Shown here piece by piece: positions 41,020-48,006 of a DNA stretch of 48,309 nt (positions within the stretch are counted from its first letter, which is position 1; every line of letters starts with the position of its first letter). Source of the DNA: Candidatus Saccharimonadota bacterium (lineage in GTDB: Bacteria > Patescibacteriota > Saccharimonadia > Saccharimonadales > JACDBH01). The notes beneath the pieces were generated by a model. The model was not told where the DNA came from, did not search any database, and saw nothing but the letters and a program-made list of their open reading frames with translations. Both the position numbers and the translations under genes were made by a program. The DNA is taken from contig JACDBH010000003.1 of the NCBI GenBank assembly GCA_013694995.1, positions 1-48,309 on the forward strand, in the 5' to 3' direction.

Positions 41020-42525
41020 ATGATGGATGTGCCTATTAGGGCAGCCTTAATTATCGGTCTTTTAGGCATGGTGCTAGAGTTTGCAGCTATATTTATAACG
41101 GCGTATAGCGTGCGCAGAGCTTTACATAGCGGTGTGTTAATCTTGACTGCCTTTGCATTTACTACTCTGTTGTCGTTGTCACCTTCTGTTCCTACTGCCT
41201 TGATAGCATTCGTGGCTTTTTACCGGCTTCTAAACAGCATGCGCGTACTGGCCGGGCGAATGCATGAACGGCACAGTATTTTAGTTGTGCGCCGGTCGTC
41301 GAGGTATTTACTTACTTATCAAGCCGTAACGGTAGTTTTGTTAATAATTAGCTTACTATTTACTATTTCTATTCATACCTGGCTATACCTAATCCTTACT
41401 TTAGCTGTGATTGTAGCTCTAATATTGGCCCTATCAACCCGAAGAACATTAGCCAAGTCGAAAATTAAGCCACACGAAGATTTTATACCTGATGAGGATT
41501 TGCCGACGTTAAGTGTATGTATTCCAGCCCGCAATGAAACAGAGGATTTATCTCACTGCCTAGTCTCAGTAATCGCCAGTGATTATCCAAAGTTGGAAAT
41601 CATTGTTTTGGACGATTGTTCGCATGATAAAACTTCCGAAATTATTAAGGGGTTTGCCCAGGATGGTGTCCGATTTATTGCTGGAAATCCGCCCGCTAGA
41701 AACTGGGTGGCTAAAAACCAAGCCTATCAAGCATTAGCGGATGCAGCCAGCGGTGAGCTTTTGTTATTCTGTGGCGTCGATACCCGTTTCCGACCGGAAA
41801 CGTTGCGCAGTATGGTGGCAACCATGCAAAAGCGCAAGAAAAGGATGTTATCCATTCTGCCTTTGATGAAGCTGCGTAACCGGCAAGCGGCTTTAGTACA
41901 ACCAATGAGATATTGGTGGGAACTGGCATTACCTAGACGCCTCTTTAATCGGCCGCCGGTACTAAGTACTTGTTGGATAATCCAGGCCACTTCATTAAAG
42001 AAACTAGGAGGCTTTTCGGCAGTCAGCAACAGCATTGTGCCCGAATCATACCTAGCTCATGAACTAACTAAAATTGACAGATATAGTTTTATGAGAAGCA
42101 GCGGCAAATTAGTCGTAATTACTGGTAAAAAGCTTGAAGAGCAGGTGCAAACGGCAATCCGTACTCGTTACCCCCAGCTTCGCAAGCGGCCGGAAGCGGT
42201 TGCAGTCTTAGCATTTATGGAAATAAGTTGCCTTGTTGCTCCGGCGGCAATTTTCATCGCTGGATTTTTCACACCTTTAGGGGGAATCTGGCTACTGTCC
42301 GGTGTCTGTATTGTATTACTTGCATATATACAACTACGGATTCTTAAAGCTTGCGGCCAGGAAGATCTTAGCTTTGGGGTGGCAGTATTACCTATAGTTA
42401 TTTGCTTGGAGCTTGGGCTAATCCATGTGTCTATGTGGCGCTATGAATTTGGGATGGTCGAGTGGAAAGAGCGGAATATTTGTATACCGGTAATGCACTA
42501 TATTGCTAGGCTACCTAAAGCTTAG
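41020..42525 (+). CDS. GT2 family membrane glycosyltransferase
   Basis: ATG 41020 is chosen because an extended -10 (TGC TATAGT) ends 7 nt before it; a TTG at 40960 is in frame but has no signal. The 501-residue protein has four to five membrane helices before residue 150. A GT2 domain follows with LSVCIPARNETE, VLDDCSHD and CGVDTRF in the DxD position, then more helices at the C-terminus. It would use a nucleotide sugar to extend a lipid or polysaccharide. Its stop overlaps that of the convergent kinase. Confidence 0.85.
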   Translation: MMDVPIRAALIIGLLGMVLEFAAIFITAYSVRRALHSGVLILTAFAFTTLLSLSPSVPTALIAFVAFYRLLNSMRVLAGRMHERHSILVVRRSSRYLLTYQAVTVVLLIISLLFTISIHTWLYLILTLAVIVALILALSTRRTLAKSKIKPHEDFIPDEDLPTLSVCIPARNETEDLSHCLVSVIASDYPKLEIIVLDDCSHDKTSEIIKGFAQDGVRFIAGNPPARNWVAKNQAYQALADAASGELLLFCGVDTRFRPETLRSMVATMQKRKKRMLSILPLMKLRNRQAALVQPMRYWWELALPRRLFNRPPVLSTCWIIQATSLKKLGGFSAVSNSIVPESYLAHELTKIDRYSFMRSSGKLVVITGKKLEEQVQTAIRTRYPQLRKRPEAVAVLAFMEISCLVAPAAIFIAGFFTPLGGIWLLSGVCIVLLAYIQLRILKACGQEDLSFGVAVLPIVICLELGLIHVSMWRYEFGMVEWKERNICIPVMHYIARLPKA

Positions 42526-43652
42526 TTTTTTTCCGCGGGTGCAGCGTTGTTATTCTGGTTCGGTATAAAGATAGTAAAAGTCGAACCTCTATCCAGTACA
42601 CTGTCTAGCTTGATCTCAGCATTTATAAGTTTGGCAAGTTTACGGGTTACATATAGGCCCAGCCCTGTACCGCTGTTTTTCCGTGTACGGAAATCTTCGG
42701 AGCGGAAGAACTTGTTGAATATCTGCTCCTGATCGTTTTTGCTGATACCTATTCCTGTATCCGTAATCGTGAAGTTTACGCCGTTTCCTGCCGGCTTGGC
42801 TCCGATAGTAATAGTTCCGCTCTCGGTATATTTAATTGCGTTAGTTATAAAGTTCTGCAGGATTTCGCGGACATAGAGAGAGCTGGAGTGCAACAGCTCA
42901 AGTGACGGATCTATATTTACCTGCAAGGACAGGTTTTTCTTTTCGACACTTGGGCGATAATTGTCCGATAAGTTGGTGAGGAGCTGGTGGACATTAATAG
43001 ATACGATATTAACATCCAGCGTGCCGTTTTCGGCCCTAGAAAGCGTCGACAAGTCATTTATTAGGCTACTAAGAAACAAAATCTGGTCATGTGCCTGATG
43101 AACGGCACTGGTAATCGCCGATGCGTCACCGCCTTTATCTATAACTAGTGTGGCATTACTAAGGTTACCCTCAGCAATCGTGACCGGTGTGCGAAGCTCA
43201 TGGCTTACTACACTAATAAACTCATCCCGCTCTTCTTCCAGGCTTTTCTCATGGGTAATATCACGTACTAGTAGCACAAAGCCGCCTTGACTATCGCTGC
43301 CATAGCTGGGGTGGACAGGTGCTATGCTAAGGTAAATATTGACGATGCTGTTATCGCTGTAATGCAGCCGGTAATCACGTGATATAGTCTGAGTCTTAGT
43401 TTCTAAAACTAGCCTGGTTCCATCAATTGGTTGATCTGTTTCATCAAACAATTTAAGGGTGTTACCGATATAACCGCCTTCTAAAGCCGAATTGCTGTCA
43501 AGCACATTAAGCGCGGCACCATTGTAGGACATGATTCTGCCTTGTTCGTCGGTGGCAATTACTCCATCGGCCATACTGTTTATGAGGGCGCGGAGCTGAG
43601 CATGTTCCAGGTTTATTAAGTTTTGACGGTCCTGGTCCGTTTCAGGAATCAT
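42522..43652 (-). CDS. cytoplasmic PAS-domain sensor histidine kinase
   Basis: The 376-residue protein has no membrane segment. A PAS domain (about 18-135) is followed by HisKA with SHELRTP and an HATPase domain with N-box NFITNAIKY, DTGIG and GTGLGL. The PAS domain implies an intracellular signal. No response regulator is adjacent; the receiver-only protein at 10548 is a possible partner only by default. It is 376 residues long where many kinases are longer. Confidence 0.93.
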   Translation of the reverse strand: MIPETDQDRQNLINLEHAQLRALINSMADGVIATDEQGRIMSYNGAALNVLDSNSALEGGYIGNTLKLFDETDQPIDGTRLVLETKTQTISRDYRLHYSDNSIVNIYLSIAPVHPSYGSDSQGGFVLLVRDITHEKSLEEERDEFISVVSHELRTPVTIAEGNLSNATLVIDKGGDASAITSAVHQAHDQILFLSSLINDLSTLSRAENGTLDVNIVSINVHQLLTNLSDNYRPSVEKKNLSLQVNIDPSLELLHSSSLYVREILQNFITNAIKYTESGTITIGAKPAGNGVNFTITDTGIGISKNDQEQIFNKFFRSEDFRTRKNSGTGLGLYVTRKLAKLINAEIKLDSVLDRGSTFTIFIPNQNNNAAPAEKN

Positions 43653-43697
43653 AAGCGTATTATGTCAGAAAATATCAAAACAACCGCTATTAAATTG

Positions 43698-44408
43698 CTA
43701 AATCGTTGCTTTAACGGCGGTCTGGTAATTTTTTAATTCTTTGCGCAGCTTTTTAGGGTTAGGGATTATACTTGCGAAACGCTGCCAGAATTCAGGGCTG
43801 TGGTTTAAATGTTCGGTGTGGACTAGCTCGTGGACTAGGACATAATCTATCAAGTTCCAAGGTATCTGCATTAAAAACAAATTAAGAGTTATTTCGTTAT
43901 GTTGGCTACAACTGCCCCAGCGTGATGATAACTTCTTAACAGTAACCGATTTATAGTTGAAATCATGGTTAGCAGCCAAGACTTTCAATCTTTGAGGCAG
44001 TAATTGTTCAGATTCTTTTTTGAGGGCACGAATTGCTCCACGGACAGCCGACACTTGGGCTTTGGTATGATTTTCAGACATACCCAGGGGAAGTTGAACG
44101 GTTATTAAATTATTAGTAATCCTAACAGATGGTTTGATAGCCGTATTGCTGCTAACAAACTGCAACCTATGAGCTTTGCCGATTCTATCACCGTGGGTTA
44201 GGCCGAATGGCTTTGATGGCCGGTGCTTAATGATCCACTCCTGCCGCTGCAATGCAAATTGAAGTCCGGTTTGGTACGGCACCCAGAATGGTAGGCTGAC
44301 TCGGATGTCGCCGTTACGTGCAAAGCTTAAACGAATATTACGGCTTCCTTTTCGCTTATGAAGCTGAACGGTACCAATTTGATCAAGCTCTACTACTTTT
44401 GCTGCCAT
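43698..44408 (-). CDS. YgjP/SprT-like zinc metalloprotease
   Basis: The 236-residue protein ends in the YgjP/DUF45 domain. The zinc site VLVHELVH is followed by HLNHSPEFWQR, which supplies the third His, and KLSSRWGSCS lies upstream. The fold is common in bacteria, and its substrate is unknown. The N-terminal half is a beta-rich region. It is 7 nt downstream of the P-loop kinase gene, so the two form an operon. Confidence 0.88.
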   Translation of the reverse strand: MAAKVVELDQIGTVQLHKRKGSRNIRLSFARNGDIRVSLPFWVPYQTGLQFALQRQEWIIKHRPSKPFGLTHGDRIGKAHRLQFVSSNTAIKPSVRITNNLITVQLPLGMSENHTKAQVSAVRGAIRALKKESEQLLPQRLKVLAANHDFNYKSVTVKKLSSRWGSCSQHNEITLNLFLMQIPWNLIDYVLVHELVHTEHLNHSPEFWQRFASIIPNPKKLRKELKNYQTAVKATI

Positions 44409-44415
44409 TAATAAA

Positions 44416-45081
44416 TCAACGTAAGACTATATTACGCCGGGCTGGCCGGTTAGGATCCTCTACCTGAGGGGAAGGTACAATATTAACAAGTTCGGGTTTG
44501 ACAAGTCGGTGGACGGCCGCAGAATGGCTGACAACTTTCATTTCGTCTAGCTTTTTAAGTACCGAATTCATTTGTCCTGTAAAACTATGCTTGCCACTGA
44601 CAACCACAAAATCCTCTGTCGGTTCAGGGTGCTGCATGTAGGCTGCCAGCTGCTTGAATTGTTCGACGTCATAGCCGACAGCAAACCTGTCATCCTGTTT
44701 GCGACGATCGCGTTTGGCGTTCCTAATGTAAGCCGTATCAGCATCTACCTGGAACCATACAACAACCGTAGAGGCTTTGTTTTTGCGGGCAACTTCGCGC
44801 AGAATCCTTCGCTGAGATATACGCATGGCGTTCATATCGAATATCACACTAATACCCGCTGTTAAAAATTCTCCGCTCATGTATTCCATAATCCGGTTTA
44901 AGGCAAAGTTTTCTTGTTTGGTAAAACGGGGCTGTTCGAATAACTCGTAACGGATACGGTCTTGCTCAAGGTGGGCTAGTTGAACTGACTCACCAAACTG
45001 ACGAGCAAAATAAGTCTTGCCTGATCCAGGGAAACCATAAAGTAGGAGCAGAAACGGTGTTTGGGGTTGTATCTTCTCCAT
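44416..45081 (-). CDS. P-loop kinase-like ATPase (AAA_33/zeta-like)
   Basis: The 221-residue protein has Walker A GFPGSGKTYFAR, an EQDRIRYELF segment and VIFDMNAM in the Walker B position, with an Arg-rich lid (KRDRRKQDDRF). It resembles polynucleotide kinase and zeta-toxin-type phosphotransferases of the AAA_33 family. The substrate is not clear. It precedes the YgjP-like gene. Confidence 0.82.
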   Translation of the reverse strand: MEKIQPQTPFLLLLYGFPGSGKTYFARQFGESVQLAHLEQDRIRYELFEQPRFTKQENFALNRIMEYMSGEFLTAGISVIFDMNAMRISQRRILREVARKNKASTVVVWFQVDADTAYIRNAKRDRRKQDDRFAVGYDVEQFKQLAAYMQHPEPTEDFVVVSGKHSFTGQMNSVLKKLDEMKVVSHSAAVHRLVKPELVNIVPSPQVEDPNRPARRNIVLR

Positions 45082-45135
45082 ATCCAGCTATTTTATAACA
45101 GGCTACTGAAAAGATAAAATTTCTCTAAGTGTCTG

Positions 45136-45164
45136 GTGACAAATTAACAGATATAAGCTATGAT
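45136..45164 (+). promoter_or_regulatory. promoter of tRNA-Trp
   Basis: GTGACA (45136-45141) and TATGAT (45159-45164) are 17 nt apart, about 28 nt upstream of the tRNA. Confidence 0.5.
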
Positions 45165-45192
45165 ATGCTGTGTTTTACTATTGCAAATATAT

Positions 45193-45267
45193 AGGGGCAT
45201 AGTACAACGGTTAGTATAAAGGTCTCCAAAACCTTAGATCGTGGTTCGATTCCACGTGCCCCTGCCA
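45193..45267 (+). tRNA. tRNA-Trp (CCA), CCA encoded
   Basis: Acceptor AGGGGCA/TGCCCCT, anticodon stem AAGGT/ACCTT with loop CTCCAAA giving anticodon CCA, T-stem CGTGG/CCACG with loop TTCGATT, discriminator G45264, then genomic CCA. It overlaps the end of the serine recombinase ORF on the other strand. Confidence 0.95.
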
Positions 45268-46803
45268 AGCAGGATAAGACGGCTCATTAGCAGCCACATC
45301 ACTCTGGTCGGACTTCGGTTCGACCTTTTTGTTTCCGTTTGCAATTGATTCACCCAGAGATATAACTAATTGTGCAAGCTCGCTTAGTTCTGTGTGCAGG
45401 CTGTGACCATTCCATGTAATGCTACCGAAGTAAAAGTCTATGATTTCCCGCTTAAGTTCGTTGGTAGACTTCTTGCTTGTGTAGCATTCTTCAGCTTGCG
45501 TACACAGTGAGACTATGCGAACTGCCTTGTCCGACACGTATTCGCTACTCTTATTTAACTTCGATAGTTCTTCTTCGAGTTCGGCAATGGTCAGCTTTAT
45601 GCGCTTGCTGCGCTGTTGGTAATCACTGAGGGTAATTATCTCCTCAAGCCTATCTTCGTACAGGACTTCTAGCTTGCCCTGCTGCACAGCTATTTGTTTT
45701 TCAAGCAGAGACCTATCTGCAATGGTTATGCTGCGTTTTTCCTTGATGTAGTCGGTAAGGCTATCACGTAACCATGCGTATATTTCAGGGTTTTTTGTGG
45801 TAGTGTGTCTAATCACGTCTAGCAGATATGCCTCGGTGTCCTCCTCGCGCGCGTACTTAGCTGGTCTGCAACCTCCATAGCTGTTGCAACGTCCATAGTA
45901 TCGACCTTTCTGAAGCTGCCAGACTATCATTCTGTTGCAGCTGACGCAGTGTACGAACCCCCTCAGCAAGGCTGCATGCTTTTTATATTTAGCTTTTGGC
46001 TCAAGCCCATGCTTCTTCTGCTGCACTGCTTCCCACAATGCTTCATCTATGATGGGCGTTTGCTTGCCCGCAGCTTCCGTGCCATTCCACACGTTAATCC
46101 CAACGTAGAACTTATTATCAAGCATACGGTCAATGGCGTTCTTGTTGACTGGTTTGCCGCGCAAGGACTTTAATCCTAGTTTTGCCACACGTTGCGCCAC
46201 AGCCTCTATCGTTCCATCGGGTGAAGCATACATCTCGAATGCCTTAACGATAAGCGGTGCCTTTTCGTCATCGATTTCATGCAGGTGTTTACCTTCCGTG
46301 ATGACTGTCTTGTATCCCATCGGGGGTTCCTTTGGAAGCCATCCTTGTGTTAGTTTTTCCAGTTGCCCCTTGCGAACTTCCTCGCTTAAGTTGGCTGCTG
46401 CGTTCTTAGCTAGCGTAACTTTCAAGTCCCACATCAAAATGTCCTGCGAACGTGACGAGGTGTTTAGTACCTGACTGTCCTTTACGGAATGCACTTCATT
46501 GGTAGCGCGTAGCTTTAGCCATTCGTCAATCAGGTTATGGTCGTAATAGTTTCTCGTCAGTCGGTCAACTTTCTCGATTACCAAGCATGATATTTTATGC
46601 CTCTTGACGTATTCTAAGCACTCCGTGAACTTTTTCCGCTCCGAGTTGCGTGATGCTGTTTCACTAATTTGGAATACCCGTTTTATACCTATTTCTTTCC
46701 GCTCACAATATTCAGTTAATAGCTTTACTTGCGCGTCCAGGGAGAAACCTTCAAGTTCCTGTGTGCGCGATGACACTCTTGCGAATATAACCCCGTCTTT
46801 CAT
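45211..46803 (-). CDS. large serine recombinase (site-specific integrase)
   Basis: ATG 46803 (MKDGVIFARVSS) is chosen because AAAGGA lies 9 nt upstream; ATG 46821 has no site. The 530-residue protein has the resolvase domain with catalytic Ser11 in ARVSS, followed by the recombinase domain (KEPPMGYKTV, region about 150-250), a zinc ribbon with two Cys pairs (CVSC, CNSYGGC) and a coiled coil (about 370-420). It would integrate or excise the element. Its last 18 codons run antisense into tRNA-Trp and the stop is in the D-loop region of the tRNA. Confidence 0.92.
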   Translation of the reverse strand: MKDGVIFARVSSRTQELEGFSLDAQVKLLTEYCERKEIGIKRVFQISETASRNSERKKFTECLEYVKRHKISCLVIEKVDRLTRNYYDHNLIDEWLKLRATNEVHSVKDSQVLNTSSRSQDILMWDLKVTLAKNAAANLSEEVRKGQLEKLTQGWLPKEPPMGYKTVITEGKHLHEIDDEKAPLIVKAFEMYASPDGTIEAVAQRVAKLGLKSLRGKPVNKNAIDRMLDNKFYVGINVWNGTEAAGKQTPIIDEALWEAVQQKKHGLEPKAKYKKHAALLRGFVHCVSCNRMIVWQLQKGRYYGRCNSYGGCRPAKYAREEDTEAYLLDVIRHTTTKNPEIYAWLRDSLTDYIKEKRSITIADRSLLEKQIAVQQGKLEVLYEDRLEEIITLSDYQQRSKRIKLTIAELEEELSKLNKSSEYVSDKAVRIVSLCTQAEECYTSKKSTNELKREIIDFYFGSITWNGHSLHTELSELAQLVISLGESIANGNKKVEPKSDQSDVAANEPSYPAWQGHVESNHDLRFWRPLY

Positions 46804-46834
46804 GATATGTTTTCCTTTCATTTACTTAATCAAA

Positions 46835-46923
46835 AACGGACTGCCCCCTTGCACACAACCTACAAAAGCAGATTGATGGGGACAGCCCGTTAAGGCTACC
46901 TGCTTTGGTATTAGGTTGTGTGC
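46835..46923 (-). promoter_or_regulatory. interleaved-hairpin attenuator upstream of the recombinase
   Basis: In minus-strand RNA, order B' (46923-46900), A' (46891-46878), B (46871-46851), A (46848-46835), then U5. A'/A pairs over 14 positions. Its two apparent mismatches (46840/46886 and 46844/46882) are G-U pairs only in the minus-strand transcript, so the stem is uninterrupted there, and it forms a terminator. B'/B pairs over 12+7 positions and would be the alternative. The order B'-A'-B-A means they compete or form a pseudoknot. A 52-codon ORF ends inside B'. Confidence 0.72.
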
Positions 46924-47069
46924 TCCTCCATTCTATAGTTTTTAAGTTCGCATGAGTAGAGCATGAGCAAAAACTTAGCTATGCGCCTTGCTTTGCTGGC
47001 ATCAATTTCAATGTTTGGGTTCGACTGCTGCAATATTTGCATAAGTCTTTCTTCTTGCTTAAGGTTCAT
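46911..47069 (-). CDS. 52-residue protein / leader ORF of the recombinase attenuator
   Basis: ATG 47069 has AAGGAT about 7 nt upstream. The product is helical and charged: it begins MNLKQEERLMQILQQ, then SKARRIAKFLLMLYSCELKN. Its TAA (46911-46913) lies within hairpin arm B', so a terminating ribosome would cover that arm. The protein could also be a real small regulator, such as a recombination directionality factor, which is a guess. Confidence 0.58.
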   Translation of the reverse strand: MNLKQEERLMQILQQSNPNIEIDASKARRIAKFLLMLYSCELKNYRMEEHTT

Positions 47070-47082
47070 GTACTTATCCTTA

Positions 47083-47155
47083 GTGGCTAACCTACTTCTA
47101 ATAGATAACCTATATAGGTATAAGTCAGTAAGTAGATATTAGGTTATGTGGCTAA
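47083..47155 (-). repeat. cluster of TAACCTA/TAGGTTA repeats and a 12-bp palindrome
   Basis: TAACCTA occurs at 47088-47094 and 47105-47111, TAGGTTA at 47139-47145, and ACCTATATAGGT (47108-47119) is a perfect palindrome. GTGGCTAA is also repeated (47083-47090, 47148-47155). This lies between the SpoVG-like gene and the leader ORF, as expected for an operator or recombinase arm sites. Confidence 0.45.
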
Positions 47156-47598
47156 AAGTCTAAGTTTTCTAATTCTTTAGCCATGTCGAAGTTGTCAGGG
47201 ACTTCGACCACGGCATCCCCCTTCGGCTTAATTGGTGTGAAGTCTGCTATATCATTCCAGCTAACTGTGTATCCTTCAGCGTATTCATGCATGGTACGGC
47301 TACTCTCGTATGCTTTGTATGCTGCACGTGCTGCTTTGTATACGGCTCTGCGCAGTGGGTTCTGGGTATCGTTAGGGAACTCAACTTGGGGCTTAAACTC
47401 GTTGTCCTTACGGCTTCGGTATGAAGGCATATATACGTCCAACTTATCGGGGTTAGCCCTAGAGGTTGTAACTCGCACGGAGTTGATGTGCATTAAGCTA
47501 TTCCCGATACAGACATTTACTAGACATTGTATGGATGTATTATCTTTGACGTGGTAAACCTTAGCCTTAACTTCTAAAGCATTATCAGCGATTGTCAT
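47152..47598 (-). CDS. SpoVG-like DNA-binding protein
   Basis: ATG 47598 is chosen because AGG lies upstream and it overlaps the end of the preceding gene by 14 nt. The 148-residue product has the SpoVG pattern in its first 95 residues: strand-rich VYHVKDNTSIQCLVNVCIGN, the VYMPSYRSR core and a helix (LRRAVYKAARAAYKAY). Such proteins bind DNA and occur in phages and plasmids. The C-terminus is polar and Asp-rich. The role is probably regulatory. Confidence 0.6.
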   Translation of the reverse strand: MTIADNALEVKAKVYHVKDNTSIQCLVNVCIGNSLMHINSVRVTTSRANPDKLDVYMPSYRSRKDNEFKPQVEFPNDTQNPLRRAVYKAARAAYKAYESSRTMHEYAEGYTVSWNDIADFTPIKPKGDAVVEVPDNFDMAKELENLDF

Positions 47599-47860
47599 GG
47601 CTAACCTCGACAATCTCATTTTTTAATTCAGTTATGTGCTTGAGCAGTTTCATTTCCTGCGCCTCGAAACCCTTAACTGCGTTGAAGTTGAGTATGAACT
47701 GACGCGTATCCACACGTACCCTCAGCTCAAATAAATTATTCAAAGCCTCCTCAAGAGTTTGATAGTACGCCATGATTTTCCACTGTTTACCTTTACTGCG
47801 GGAAAGCTTATATCCTCCCACATACGAAGTAATCTTGTAGTTTGCAATTAGTAGTGTCAT
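47585..47860 (-). CDS. unknown phage-type 91-residue protein
   Basis: AAAGGT lies 6 nt before ATG 47860. The product has KITSYVGGYKLSRSKGKQW and a helix YYQTLEEALNNLFELRVR, a pattern common in small phage proteins of unknown function, then a coiled coil at the end. Its stop lies within the next gene. No family is recognised. Confidence 0.62.
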   Translation of the reverse strand: MTLLIANYKITSYVGGYKLSRSKGKQWKIMAYYQTLEEALNNLFELRVRVDTRQFILNFNAVKGFEAQEMKLLKHITELKNEIVEVSHDNR

Positions 47861-47888
47861 TTACGACCTTTCCACTTAAATTAATAGG

Positions 47889-47917
47889 TGGGTCATAAGC
47901 TAAAGGAGGTGACCCAG
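47889..47917 (-). other. hairpin displaying a 16S-tail-like anti-SD sequence
   Basis: In minus-strand RNA CUGGGUCACCUCCUUU (47917-47902) matches the conserved 3' end of 16S rRNA, usually CTGGATCACCTCCTTT, at 15 of 16 positions. Stem TGGGTC/GACCCA (47889-47894, 47911-47916) puts CCUCCUUU in a 16-nt loop. It lies 29 nt upstream of the 91-residue gene in its 5' leader. The rest of 47861-48006 holds a GTTGCA/TGCAAC hairpin near 47940 and no gene. Confidence 0.5.
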
Positions 47918-48006
47918 CACCCTCTAGCTCTCAGTTGCATCCATGACTGCAACTAGTATTACTGTATGGCTATTAGCAAATTAATTTCTGACGAATAAAA
48001 ACATTA

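Noticed and set aside
44416-44865. Zeta-toxin toxin-antitoxin pair
   Set aside because: The P-loop kinase has no antitoxin-like small gene next to it; its partner is a metalloprotease.
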